Positions 8,300-17,094 are shown, numbered from the stretch's first letter. The stretch is DNA of 64,000 nucleotides from Mycolicibacterium sp. BiH015 (GCF_027706845.1 NZ_JAQGCZ010000002.1:124001-188000), one strand, 5' to 3'. Notes: generated from the letters alone by a model not told the origin. Made by a program: numbers and translations.

Positions 8300-9717
8300 A
8301 CCGCTCCTGCCAGTGCCTGCTGATAATCCACGATCGCCGCGCCTGGGTGCGCGTCGGTGTACCGCTCGGCGCCCGCGGCGGTGCCGAACGGAAGGTGGCG
8401 CTGTCCGTCGCGGACCCAGAACGACTTGTCGGCATACCAGCGGGTACCGAACTCGGTGTCGGGAATGTAAGCGGCGCGAACCGTTCGACCGTCGGCGGTG
8501 GCTTCTCTGACGGCGCGCAGCAGGCAGTCTGGGTTGGCGGCCGGCTGTGTGGTCGGGGCGCCGTCGATCCACAGTTCACCGGCGAGCTCGGCGTCGGTCA
8601 CGGCGACGTTGCAGACCACATCCTGCCCGCGCAGTGCGGAGGGATTGGCGGTGCCGGCCAGGGCGGCCTCGTAGTCTTGGCCGCGCTCGGCGAAGGCTTT
8701 TCGAATTGCGGTATCGGACACGAAGCCGTCGACGTCGAGCGGCGCGAACTCGCCGATGGACTGCAGGTACGGCACGTCACCCTTGAGGGCTTCGACCAAG
8801 GCCGGCTTCAGCGCGGTGTCAAAGCTGGTTCCGCCGGGGCCGTTGTAGAGATAGACCACCTCCTCGGGCAGTCCGCTGCCTTCGGCGACGAGCTCGGCCG
8901 CTTCCAACGGATTGTCGTTGAGGAAGTCGGTCGCGTCGAGCTGCGCCTGCAGGAACGCGTCGAGCACCTCGGGGTGCTGGCGGGCGTAATCCTGCCGCAC
9001 GACCACGCCGTGGAAAGTTGGATAGTTGCCCTCGGCGCCGTCGTACAGCAGCGTGGCCTTGTCCTGGAAGGCGAGGAGCCCCGGCCAGGCTACGAACTGC
9101 GAGAGCGCCTGCGCCTGACCGGATTCGAGTGCGGAGGCGCCGACCTGCGGTTGCTGGTTCAGGACCTCCACGCCCGTCTTCGGATCAATGCCCGCGTTGT
9201 CGAGGGCACGGACCAAGGTGCCGTGCCCTGCCGAGCCCACGCTGGCGGACACCTTCTGCCCCTTGAGGTCGGCGACGGTACGGGCGGGGGAGTCCGGAGG
9301 GACGACGATCATGTTGAGTGAGCCGGTCGGGCTGTAGCCCGTCACCGAAACGAGTGCGGTCCTGGCTCGCTCGTTGGTCTGGGTCTTGGAGCCGTTGATC
9401 AGCAGCGGGTAGTCGCCCATCGAGCCGATGTCGATCTTTTCTGCGACCATCTGCGCGGTGATCGGCGCGCCGGTGTCGTAGTCCTGCCAGTCGACGACGT
9501 ACTTGTGGCCGCCTTCTTTTGTGATGTCGTCGAGACGCTGCTCGAGAAAGCCTTTCGCCCGCAGCAGTGTTCCGGCGGTGACGGTGTTGATGGTCTTGGA
9601 TTGGTAGCCGATGACGACGCGGACAGTGTCGTCGGACTGGGATTGCGTATCGAGTGTGCAGGCGGTCAAGGAGGCCGCGGTGGCTGCCGTGAGCAGCGCT
9701 GCGAGTGCACGTTTCAT
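8296..9717 (-). CDS. ABC substrate-binding lipoprotein with C-terminal NosL-like domain
   Basis: This 473-residue exported lipoprotein has a signal peptide ending in a lipobox (LTAC). Residues about 30-340 form a TauA/SsuA/NMT1-type binding domain with VVIGYQSKTINTVTAG at its start. Residues about 365-470 are extra and resemble NosL, the copper-binding lipoprotein of the nos cluster: C369 in VCNVAVTDAEL, C398 in PDCLLRAVREA, then AAYIPDTEFGTRWYADKSFW and a final AxxYxxxHPGAAIVDYQQAL-like helix. Sulfonate-binding proteins are normally about 330 residues, so this looks like a true fusion. The ATG at 9717 is preceded by AAGGA and followed by the signal peptide; the longer in-frame start is rejected. 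The tail hints at metal or metal-organic binding, which is inference. Confidence 0.8.
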   Translation of the reverse strand: MKRALAALLTAATAASLTACTLDTQSQSDDTVRVVIGYQSKTINTVTAGTLLRAKGFLEQRLDDITKEGGHKYVVDWQDYDTGAPITAQMVAEKIDIGSMGDYPLLINGSKTQTNERARTALVSVTGYSPTGSLNMIVVPPDSPARTVADLKGQKVSASVGSAGHGTLVRALDNAGIDPKTGVEVLNQQPQVGASALESGQAQALSQFVAWPGLLAFQDKATLLYDGAEGNYPTFHGVVVRQDYARQHPEVLDAFLQAQLDATDFLNDNPLEAAELVAEGSGLPEEVVYLYNGPGGTSFDTALKPALVEALKGDVPYLQSIGEFAPLDVDGFVSDTAIRKAFAERGQDYEAALAGTANPSALRGQDVVCNVAVTDAELAGELWIDGAPTTQPAANPDCLLRAVREATADGRTVRAAYIPDTEFGTRWYADKSFWVRDGQRHLPFGTAAGAERYTDAHPGAAIVDYQQALAGAV

Positions 9718-9743
9718 GACGTGGTCCTTGGGGTTCGAGGTGG

Positions 9744-9971
9744 CTAGCGAATGAGGTAGGGCATGTTGACCGTCACGGCGCCGGTGGGACAGCGGGCGGC
9801 ACACGGGCCGCAGTACCAGCATTCGTCCACGTGCATGAACGCTTTCCCGTTCTCCGGGTTGATGGCCAGGGAGTCGAGTGGGCAGATCTCCACGCACAAA
9901 GTGCAGCCCTCGATACACAGCGATTCGTCGATCGTGACGGGCACGTCCACTCGCTGAGTGACCTGAGCCAT
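9744..9971 (-). CDS. Two-cluster 4Fe-4S ferredoxin, AprB-like
   Basis: This 75-residue protein has two ferredoxin motifs, CIEGCTLCVEICP near residue 19 and CWYCGPCAARCP near residue 51, so it should carry two [4Fe-4S] clusters. The spacing and the aromatic WYCGPC in the second motif resemble the core of adenylylsulfate reductase beta subunit (AprB), but the AprB C-terminal tail is absent. It sits between the regulator and the binding protein in an operon that ends with an AprA-like flavoprotein. It is therefore the probable electron donor or acceptor of that enzyme. Its start codon overlaps the stop of the GntR gene by one base. Confidence 0.85.
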   Translation of the reverse strand: MAQVTQRVDVPVTIDESLCIEGCTLCVEICPLDSLAINPENGKAFMHVDECWYCGPCAARCPTGAVTVNMPYLIR

Positions 9972-10738
9972 TACAGTCCCCTTATCAGATTGCTGCGCAA
10001 CGTAATTCGATCGCCGCGCATCCGGATGTATTCGAGATCGACGGGCCTGCCGTCGTCGAGGTGGGTCAGCCGTTCGAGCAACAGCAGCGCCGCGTTTTCG
10101 GGTACCTGAAGGATCGCCGCGGAGTGTGCGTCGGCCGTTACGGCCTCGACGGCGACACCGGCGTGGCCGAGCCGCTGAGAGGTGACGAGTTCGATGAGCG
10201 AGAAGACGTCATTGGTCTCCAACGAGTGCTCGATGACGGCCTCGCCGACATCGCGGGCGAGGTAGGTCATGTCGAGGCTCAAGGGCAGTTCGCCGAGATA
10301 TCGGAGGCGTTCGACGAATACGACAGGCTCGCCAGAATCGAGTCGAAGCTTGTGCGCGACCGACGGCGGCGCGGTCACCACCATGGTGGCCCGCACCTCG
10401 TTGCGGATCTCTCCGTAGCCTTTGAAGGTTTCCTTGAGCCCGACGAGTGCGTCGAGACCGTGGTCGTACTTGCGGATTGCGACGTGGGTGCCGATCTTGG
10501 GCTCCCTGTCGATCAGTCCTTCGGCTTTGAGCACCGTTAACGCTTCCCGCACAGCGTTGCGGGAGACCAGGAACTCCGCGGCCAGTTCGGATTCGGTGGG
10601 AAGGCCGTGCTGATAGCCGCCTGCATGTATCTGGTGGCGGATCACGTCAGCGACAAGCCGGGCCTGGTCGGCGCGCGGCCTGCGCAATGGTGTGGGCGCG
10701 GGCGACGCGTCGCGGACGGGATCCGTCACCGAGTTCAC
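9971..10738 (-). CDS. GntR/HutC-family transcriptional regulator with UTRA domain
   Basis: This 255-residue regulator has an N-terminal winged helix (residues about 25-95, with LPTESELAAEFLVSRNAVREAL) and a C-terminal UTRA ligand-binding domain (residues about 115-250) ending in the common LEYIRMRGDRITL strand. HutC-type proteins are usually repressors released by a substrate or intermediate of the pathway they control. It is the first gene of the ferredoxin-ABC-flavoprotein operon, so it probably controls that operon and itself. The start is a GTG at 10738. No clear GT(n)AC palindrome could be identified by eye upstream. Confidence 0.88.
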   Translation of the reverse strand: MNSVTDPVRDASPAPTPLRRPRADQARLVADVIRHQIHAGGYQHGLPTESELAAEFLVSRNAVREALTVLKAEGLIDREPKIGTHVAIRKYDHGLDALVGLKETFKGYGEIRNEVRATMVVTAPPSVAHKLRLDSGEPVVFVERLRYLGELPLSLDMTYLARDVGEAVIEHSLETNDVFSLIELVTSQRLGHAGVAVEAVTADAHSAAILQVPENAALLLLERLTHLDDGRPVDLEYIRMRGDRITLRSNLIRGL

Positions 10739-11041
10739 CTCGTGTCGTCTTGGGCTGCAGCAGCGGAAAGTGCTGGTGGTGACCGTAAGGCGGGGATGGT
10801 GAACAGCCGAATGCTGCGAACGCCGCAGTGCGCGGGCGACGTGCCTTTACGCCGCCACAACGCCACGCTGACCTGCGTCGATCAATGTCGTCGGCGGCAT
10901 TACGCCACCTGCTCACCCATCGCCGAATTTCCGATCGCGATGAGTCGAATTGCGCCCGCTGGAATGGGGTCCCCGTCGGTGTTCGCGGCGGCCGACATCC
11001 CGACCTGAGGTCGCCGCGCTACGACATCCGCGTTGCGCCGA
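10739..11041. other. Noncoding gap upstream of the GntR operon
   Basis: These 303 bases lie between the start of the GntR gene and the end of the winged-helix gene on the same strand. They must hold the promoter of the six-gene operon. I see no convincing open frame, no strong -10/-35 pair, no clear operator palindrome and no T-run terminator. Several short frames cross it but have no ribosome site. Confidence 0.5.
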
Positions 11042-11437
11042 CTACGCCAATACGTCGATCAATTCGCCGACCGTGTGCGCGGACTCCAGCGGGTGGCGCA
11101 GGTGTCCCGACGGATTCACCGAGTAGCTGTTGCGCCGGCCGACCTTCGTCTTCTCCAGGTAACCCTCAGCAGTCAGATCGGCCAGGATGGCCTGCACTGA
11201 GCGCTCCGTGATCCCGATGAGCAGGCTCAGTTCACGGGCGGTCAGCGATTCCCGCGCCAGGCACAACAAGACGTGGGCGTGGTTGGTCAGGAACGTCCAC
11301 CCGCGCGGCGGACCGCCGGACTCGACGAGAGCCTTGACGCCGGCCTCGGGCGCTTTCTTCGACCGCCCGCGGGTGGCTGCCTTCTTGGGGGTGCGCGCCG
11401 GCGGGGGCGTCTTCGGCGTTCGTTTCGCAGCGACCAT
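11042..11437 (-). CDS. Winged-helix transcriptional regulator with basic N-terminal tail
   Basis: This 131-residue protein has two parts. The first 33 residues are rich in Lys, Arg, Pro and Ala and are probably disordered. The rest is a winged helix of the MarR/ArsR type: LTNHAHVLLCLARE, then ITERSVQAILADLTAEGYLEK as recognition helix and KTKVGRRNSYSV as wing. Proteins of this shape are common in mycobacteria and their targets are mostly unknown. It lies downstream of, and on the same strand as, the TerC gene with a 39-nt gap, so the two may share a transcript. Confidence 0.75.
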   Translation of the reverse strand: MVAAKRTPKTPPPARTPKKAATRGRSKKAPEAGVKALVESGGPPRGWTFLTNHAHVLLCLARESLTARELSLLIGITERSVQAILADLTAEGYLEKTKVGRRNSYSVNPSGHLRHPLESAHTVGELIDVLA

Positions 11438-11476
11438 CGCAAGACATGGTACGGCCCATTCGTGTGAAACATTTCA

Positions 11477-12430
11477 CTAATCCAGCGCGTCGCTAGTCGG
11501 CTTTTCGGTTCGTGTCGCGAGCAGGCTCCACACGATGGACACTGTGAGCGTCACGACGATGACCCCAAGAGTTAAAGGAATCGGAAGTTTGCCGACCGGA
11601 GTTTCGGACAGGATGAGCTTGACGCCTGCGAAGGCCAGCAGCACCGCGAGGCCGTAGTGCAGGTGGGTGAACCGTCGGAGCAGCCCTGACAGGCAGAAGT
11701 ACAGGCTGCGAAGGCCCAGCACCGCAAAGGCATTGGCGGTCCAGACGATGAACGTACTGGTGGTGATCGCCAGCACTGCGGCCACCGAGTCGATCGCGAA
11801 GATCAGGTCGGTCGCCTCGACGGCGATCAGGACGACGAAGAGCAGCGTGGCCATCCGCTTGCCGTTGACCCGGGTGAACAGTTTGTCTCCGTGGTAGCGC
11901 GGATCTGTCGGGATCAGCCGCTGCACCAATCGCACGATCAGGTTCTTGTCCGGTTCGAGTGTTTTGTCGTGCTGGAAGGCCATCTTGTAGGCGGTGTAGA
12001 TGAGGAACGCCCCGAAGATGTAGGCCGTCCAGAAGAATGCGGCCAGCAGTTCGGCGCCGATGAAGATGAACACCAAACGGAACAGCAGCGCGCCGATGAC
12101 CCCCCAGAACAGCACCTTGTGCTGATAGTGGTCCGGCACCGCGAAGTAGGTGAAGATCAGCGCGAAGACGAAGACGTTGTCGACCGACAGGGCCTTCTCG
12201 ATCAGGTAACCGGCGTAGTAGGTTCCCGAGACCTCGGCGCCGTACGCCCACCAGACGATCACGCCGAAGCCAAGTCCCGCGGCAATCCAGATGGACGACC
12301 ACACCGCGGCTTCGCGGAAGCTGATGACATGGTTGTCGCGGTGCAGGAAAAGGTCGATCGCCAGCATCACCGCGATGGCCGCGGTCAGTGCGGCCCATCC
12401 CCACAGTGGAACGACTACTGCGTCGGCCAT
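11477..12430 (-). CDS. TerC/Alx-family integral membrane protein
   Basis: This 317-residue protein has eight or nine membrane segments and the family's acidic intramembrane motifs, SVDNVFVFALIF near residue 82 and EATDLIFAIDSVAAVLAITT near residue 205. Alx/TerC proteins export manganese or help load metal onto exported proteins. The start ATG at 12430 has no room upstream for a yybP-ykoY manganese riboswitch, because a pseudogene ends about 36 nt away. Its neighbours give no specific clue to function. Confidence 0.9.
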   Translation of the reverse strand: MADAVVVPLWGWAALTAAIAVMLAIDLFLHRDNHVISFREAAVWSSIWIAAGLGFGVIVWWAYGAEVSGTYYAGYLIEKALSVDNVFVFALIFTYFAVPDHYQHKVLFWGVIGALLFRLVFIFIGAELLAAFFWTAYIFGAFLIYTAYKMAFQHDKTLEPDKNLIVRLVQRLIPTDPRYHGDKLFTRVNGKRMATLLFVVLIAVEATDLIFAIDSVAAVLAITTSTFIVWTANAFAVLGLRSLYFCLSGLLRRFTHLHYGLAVLLAFAGVKLILSETPVGKLPIPLTLGVIVVTLTVSIVWSLLATRTEKPTSDALD

Positions 12431-12466
12431 CGGTCTCCCTGAATCTGGTGAATTGTCGGTATCAAG

Positions 12467-12907
12467 TCAGCTGGTGGTCGGCATTGCCACCCCGATGCGC
12501 ACCTCGCGGACGCCGGAGACCATCCGCATCAGCGCCGTGGCGATCCGACGCTCTGCCTCACTGGCGAAGTGTCCGGCGACAAGCGCAGTGCCCTGCCGCA
12601 CCTGGGCGATTCACCGACGCTTGCCGGTGTAGCCATCGAGCACCTTCTGCGCTCCCACCGCGACCGCGGGCGCAGTCATCGCAGTGTTCGCCGTCGCTTC
12701 ACCCGCGGTGCCGCCGCGAAGTACGTCACCGGCGGTGAGAGAGCCGAGAAGGCAACCAGATCCATTGACAACGGGCAGGCCGGCGTAGCCGTAATCGGCC
12801 AGCACCGTACCGGCTTCACGCAGTGGCGTCGGGGACCGCACCGAGACCACCGGGTGAATCATGACATCTCCTGCGCGCACCGTCGGCGTCCCTTCTCTCA
12901 AGGTCAT
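12467..12907 (-). pseudogene. Decayed CBS-BON domain protein
   Basis: Reading from an ATG at 12907, one CBS domain is intact (VMIHPVVSVRSPTPLREAG to LGSLTAGDVL). After TAMTAPAVAVGA the second CBS domain is missing, and the frame jumps straight to a BON-domain beginning, VLDGYTGKRR, followed by a stop at 12611-12613. Downstream in the same frame the BON domain continues (IAQVRQGTALVAGHF, then ASEAERRIATALMRMVSGVRE) to a final stop at 12467-12469. Intact relatives normally have a Trp right after this KRR-type motif, so TGG to TGA is the likely lesion. The gene therefore has an internal deletion plus a nonsense codon. A truncated single-CBS protein could still be made. Confidence 0.75.
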
Positions 12908-12981
12908 AGTGCGAACAGTAACACACGAAAAAAAGTTCGTTACAGACCGGCCTCGCAGAGGTGTAGGAAAAAACACAACAT

Positions 12982-13011
12982 TTGACACGCGCAATGCGTT
13001 ACACGTAGTTT
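12982..13011 (+). promoter_or_regulatory. Probable promoter of the DAB operon, leaderless start
   Basis: TTGACA at 12982-12987 and TAGTTT at 13006-13011 are 18 nt apart, a good match to the mycobacterial SigA pattern (TTGACA, TANNNT). The ATG of dabB at 13019 is 8 nt after the -10 box, so the transcript would begin at or next to the start codon. No ribosome site precedes the ATG, which fits a leaderless mRNA. Confidence 0.65.
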
Positions 13012-13018
13012 GATTCGT

Positions 13019-14542
13019 ATGTTGGTGTGGGACGAAGCCACCGCCCTCGTGCTGTTGCTCTTGGCACCGTTGTCAGCTGCCCTGGTAGCGGCCGCACTCG
13101 GCCGGAGAGCGCCGATGCTTATGGCGAGGCTCGGATCTCTCTGTGCGGGAACAGGATTCATTCTTTCCGTCGGACTCGCCGTGAGTGCCGCCCGCGGCGA
13201 CCAGGTCACCGTCGGAACAGGTGTTTTCGCCTTCGGCGCCGACCGATTGGCAGTGACGGTGCTTCTGCTGATCTTCGGGGTAAGCATCGTGGCACAGGCG
13301 TTTGCGGTGCGCTACCTCGCAGGGGATCCGCGGGCCTGGTGGTTCACGACCGGCGCCGGCTTGCTCACCACAGCGTCCGCCGTGATGGCAACAGCCACGA
13401 CAATCGTCGGCGTCGCTCTCGGCTGGACTGCGGCTGGTGTCGCCTTGTGCCTCCTCCTGGGCACCTACTGGCATCTCGACAGCGCTCGCGACGGAGTCCG
13501 CCGTGCCGGGCTGGCCTTTCTGATCGGCGACAGCGCCCTCTGGCTTGCCGTCGGACTGATCTACGTCATGACGGGCAGCGTCACCCTGGCCGACCTGCCG
13601 GCATCCCAACTCGACGGCGCTTCAGTATTGGTCGTGGTCGTGCTGATCGTCACCGCCGCGCTGTCCCGATCTGCGCAACTCCCGTTTCACCGGTGGCTGC
13701 CCGCGACTCTGGCAGCGCCGACCCCGGTGTCGGCACTGCTCCACGCCGGCGTGGTGAATGCCGGCGGGATCCTCCTGATCCGGCTGAGTCCGCTGCCCAC
13801 TCCAATGCTGGCCACCGCCCTCATCGTCACTGCGGGCGCAGCAACGATGGCCTACGGCGCGGCGGCCATGCTTGTAAAGCCGGACATCAAAGGCACGCTC
13901 GCTTATTCGACCATGGCGCAGATGGGGTTCATGATCCTGACCTGTGGGCTCGGACTCTGGGCTGCGACAGTGATCCACCTTGTGGCCCATGGCTTCTACA
14001 AGGCCACGCTGTTCCTTTCCTCCGGCTCTGCGATCGCCCGCCATCGTCGGCTCATCGCGCTGCCCGCTGCACCGCGCCTGGATGGCCGCCGGCGGCTGTT
14101 CAACCAAAGCGCAGCCGCAGCACTGCCATTGGCCGCATTGCTCGCCGCCACTGGGCTGTTCTCGACCTGGACGCACACTCATGCCGCCGAGCAGGCCCTG
14201 CTGCTGTTCGCCTGGGTGACCGGTGCGGCGGCGACCTGGGGGTGGCTACAGCGCCGGCCCGACATCACCGGCGCAGTCGGCGCCGCGGCCGTCCTGCTGC
14301 CCTGCGCGGTGGGTTACGTCGCAGTGATCAGTGCGATTGCCGCTTTCCTCGCGCCATCGCTGCCGGAGACCACGGTCGCTCCGTTCAAAGTCTGGTTGAC
14401 CGTGACCGCCGCCGCCATCCTGCTCGGCGCGCTGGCGATCGTGCGCCGGTCCCCGGTCGCCATGGCCCTGCGCCGAACCGTGTACACCCAGGCGCTCAGC
14501 GCAGCAACCGTCCAACCTGCCCCCGGAGGATCATCGCGATGA
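13019..14542 (+). CDS. dabB: DabB-like membrane subunit of the DAB inorganic-carbon system
   Basis: This 507-residue, many-helix membrane protein belongs to the proton-pumping NADH dehydrogenase subunit (NuoL/MrpA) superfamily. Recognisable parts are PFHRWLPATLAAPTPVSALLHAG-like sequence near residue 228, GTLAYSTMAQMGFM near residue 296 and HLVAHGFYKATLFL near residue 322. Alone it could be read as an antiporter subunit, but its 4-nt overlap with a DabA gene identifies it as DabB. DabB couples ion flow to directional CO2 hydration by DabA. I use the ATG at 13019 rather than the TTG at 13010 because the promoter position fits a leaderless ATG. Confidence 0.88.
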   Translation: MLVWDEATALVLLLLAPLSAALVAAALGRRAPMLMARLGSLCAGTGFILSVGLAVSAARGDQVTVGTGVFAFGADRLAVTVLLLIFGVSIVAQAFAVRYLAGDPRAWWFTTGAGLLTTASAVMATATTIVGVALGWTAAGVALCLLLGTYWHLDSARDGVRRAGLAFLIGDSALWLAVGLIYVMTGSVTLADLPASQLDGASVLVVVVLIVTAALSRSAQLPFHRWLPATLAAPTPVSALLHAGVVNAGGILLIRLSPLPTPMLATALIVTAGAATMAYGAAAMLVKPDIKGTLAYSTMAQMGFMILTCGLGLWAATVIHLVAHGFYKATLFLSSGSAIARHRRLIALPAAPRLDGRRRLFNQSAAAALPLAALLAATGLFSTWTHTHAAEQALLLFAWVTGAAATWGWLQRRPDITGAVGAAAVLLPCAVGYVAVISAIAAFLAPSLPETTVAPFKVWLTVTAAAILLGALAIVRRSPVAMALRRTVYTQALSAATVQPAPGGSSR

Positions 14543-17094
14543 CCGATTCCACGTCGACCGAACTGGACTCCCGGCGTGCGCGACTGCGCAGCGACGTTCG
14601 AATCGCCGCGCGGGTGCTGCCGACCCACTATCCCCTGGATACCTTCATCGCGGTCAACCCCCTGGCCGGTTTGCAGGCCATGCCGTTCGAACAGGCCGTT
14701 CGACGTGCCGGCGACCTCTACGGGACACCGGGCACCCTTCGCGAGGCGATGTTCCGCGAGCTGTACCACGAAGGCCGGATCACCGACGCCGACCTCGATC
14801 GGACGCTCCTGCGGCGCTACCCGATACTGGCCGACGAGCCGGACTTGCAGCTTGGCAACCGCAGGCTGAGCGCGACCGCGCTGTTGCGTGCCGATCTCCT
14901 GCATGGCATTCCCGCCCCAGAACCGCGGCGGCTGTACCGAACTCGGGCCGAGCAACAAGGAATTGAGGCGGCCTGCGTCGTCGACGCACAAACCTGTAAA
15001 TGGATGGCAGCTTTCCTCGGCGAGGCGGGCTGGCCGATGCCCGGCAGGGAGCAGGGCTTCTACAGCGCGTGGCGGGCACTGGCGCCGACCGACCGGACTT
15101 TGCCGCGGACCCTGCGCACCCGGCTGCGCGGCATCGCCGAACGTCCCGACGACGGCGTGCTGAAAGCGCTTGACGCCCTGAGAATCTCGGGTCAGAACCG
15201 GGTCACCTACCTGCAGGCCCATCTCACCAGGCTGCCGGGATGGGCCGCGCACGTGAACTGGTGCGCCGATCGTGACGGCGGCATCGATCTGTTGCAGTAC
15301 CTGGCCATGCGACTGATTTATGAAGCGGCGCTTCTGGAGAACCAAGACGATCAGCTCGCGGAGCCGGTCGTGTCCGCCCCGTCCACCGCCCGGGATCGCG
15401 CCGCGCACCTCTTCACGGTGTGGGGCCTGGGCGCCACCGAGTCCGACCTGGCCACCGCGGCGCGCATCCTCGCCGCATTACCCGCTCCTGCCCGTCCTGT
15501 CATCTGGCAGAACGCCTTCGAGGCTCACTACCAGGACCGGCTTCTCGCCGACCTGGGGTCCCGGCCGCCCTGCAGCCCGGAACTCGCGCACACCCAACTC
15601 GTCACGTGCATCGACACGCGCTCAGAAGGCTTGCGTCGCCACCTCGAATCATGCGGCGGTTACCAGACCCACGGATTCGCCGGGTTCTTCGCCGTCGCCA
15701 TCCGATTCACCGACCTCCTGGGCGGTGCACCAGCTGACCTCTGCCCGGTGCTGATCCGGCCGCATCACACCATCGCCGAACAACCCGCGCCTGACGCCCG
15801 CAGCGTCGCCGAGCGTCGCCTCAGCGGCACGATCACCCTGGGTGGGGCCGAGTCGGCCTACCACGCTGCCAAGGAGTCTCCGGCAGGCCCGTTCACCCTC
15901 GCAGAAGCCGCCGGCTGGATCGCGGCCCCGCTGTCGGCGGCCAAGACCTTGGCCCCAGCTGCCGTCGCCAGCGTGCGGAGAAAGCTGCGCGACGTGATCA
16001 CACCCGAGGCGCAGACCATGCTCACAGTGGAATCGATTCCGCTGCACGAGCGTGTGCTCTTTGCGCAGGTGACCTTGAAAACCATTGGTCTGACAGCCGG
16101 ATTCGGGCGACTTGTCGTCCTGTGCGCGCACCACAGCGGCACCGAGAACAACCCGTATCAGGCGTCACTGGACTGCGGCGCCTGCGGTGGGCAGGGCGGT
16201 GGCCCCAATGCCCGAACTGCGGCGCACATCCTCAACCAGTCCGAAGTCCGTGACGAGTTGCGCAACGCAGGAATCGACATCCCGGATCACACCCACGTGG
16301 TGGCCGCTCTGCACGACACCGCCACCGACCGCGTTACCGTCCTCGACGATCACCTGATTCCTCCCAGCCACCGCTCCGACATCGACCGGCTCGAAACCGA
16401 TCTCGCTCGTGCTGGACGGGCGCTGGCAGCCGAGAGGTGCGCGGTGTTGCCCGGCGCTCGGCGGAGCTCCTCACCGCGCGCCGCCGCCAGGCACGTCGGG
16501 CGCAGGGCGGTCGACTGGGCACAGGTGTACCCGGAGTGGGGGCTGGCCGGCAACGCCGCATTCATCGTCGCGCCGCGCGACGTCACGCGCGGACTCGACC
16601 TGCGTCGTCGAACCTTCCTGCACTCCTACGACGCCGACGCCGACACCGACGCCACCGCACTGGAGACCATCCTGACCGCACCCATGGTGGTGGCACAGTG
16701 GATCAACTGCCAGTACTACTTCTCTACTGTCGCGCCCGACGTTTTCGGGGCCGGGAGCAAGACCGTCCACAACGTCGTCGGAAACGTGGGGGTGATCGCC
16801 GGCCACACCGGCGACCTGCGACTGGGCCTGCCGTGGCAGTCGGTGAGCTACGGGGACCGGCTGTTGCATGAACCGCTGCGGCTCCTCGCGGTCATCCAAG
16901 CGCCGCTGGCCCGCATCGACACGGTCGTCGAGCGGAATCCGATTCTGCAACAGCTCTTCGGCAACGACTGGATCGTCGTCGCCGCCCGCGAAGACGCAAC
17001 GGACTCATGGCAGCGCTGGACCCGCGCCGGCTGGCGGTCCTGGGCTGAAACCCAGCGCGCACAACCGTTTTACGACGAGGAGATGATCCGATGA
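14539..17094 (+). CDS. dabA: DabA (DUF2309), zinc carbonic-anhydrase-like subunit
   Basis: This 851-residue cytoplasmic protein matches DabA (DUF2309), the beta-carbonic-anhydrase-like partner of DabB in the DAB CO2/bicarbonate accumulation system. The zinc site described for the Halothiobacillus protein (Cys351, Asp353, His524, Cys539) is preserved here as C357 and D359 in TCIDTRSEG, H531 in AHHSGTENN and C546 in LDCGACGG. The His-to-Cys spacing of 15 is the same. All active-site residues are therefore present. The ATG at 14539 overlaps the dabB stop; the much longer open frame that begins upstream lies inside dabB and is an artefact. A PII-like gene follows with another 4-nt overlap. Confidence 0.92.
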   Translation: MTDSTSTELDSRRARLRSDVRIAARVLPTHYPLDTFIAVNPLAGLQAMPFEQAVRRAGDLYGTPGTLREAMFRELYHEGRITDADLDRTLLRRYPILADEPDLQLGNRRLSATALLRADLLHGIPAPEPRRLYRTRAEQQGIEAACVVDAQTCKWMAAFLGEAGWPMPGREQGFYSAWRALAPTDRTLPRTLRTRLRGIAERPDDGVLKALDALRISGQNRVTYLQAHLTRLPGWAAHVNWCADRDGGIDLLQYLAMRLIYEAALLENQDDQLAEPVVSAPSTARDRAAHLFTVWGLGATESDLATAARILAALPAPARPVIWQNAFEAHYQDRLLADLGSRPPCSPELAHTQLVTCIDTRSEGLRRHLESCGGYQTHGFAGFFAVAIRFTDLLGGAPADLCPVLIRPHHTIAEQPAPDARSVAERRLSGTITLGGAESAYHAAKESPAGPFTLAEAAGWIAAPLSAAKTLAPAAVASVRRKLRDVITPEAQTMLTVESIPLHERVLFAQVTLKTIGLTAGFGRLVVLCAHHSGTENNPYQASLDCGACGGQGGGPNARTAAHILNQSEVRDELRNAGIDIPDHTHVVAALHDTATDRVTVLDDHLIPPSHRSDIDRLETDLARAGRALAAERCAVLPGARRSSSPRAAARHVGRRAVDWAQVYPEWGLAGNAAFIVAPRDVTRGLDLRRRTFLHSYDADADTDATALETILTAPMVVAQWINCQYYFSTVAPDVFGAGSKTVHNVVGNVGVIAGHTGDLRLGLPWQSVSYGDRLLHEPLRLLAVIQAPLARIDTVVERNPILQQLFGNDWIVVAAREDATDSWQRWTRAGWRSWAETQRAQPFYDEEMIR

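Noticed and set aside
12431..12466. Manganese riboswitch upstream of the TerC gene
   Set aside because: Only 36 nt separate the gene from the preceding pseudogene, too short for a yybP-ykoY element.
13027..14538. A single 1355-codon open frame running through dabB into dabA
   Set aside because: The first 504 codons are an out-of-frame read of dabB with no family resemblance; dabA has its own ATG at 14539 overlapping the dabB stop.
13019..14542. Reading the NuoL-like protein as part of complex I or an Mrp antiporter
   Set aside because: No other nuo or mrp gene is nearby, and it overlaps a DUF2309 gene, which is the DAB arrangement.
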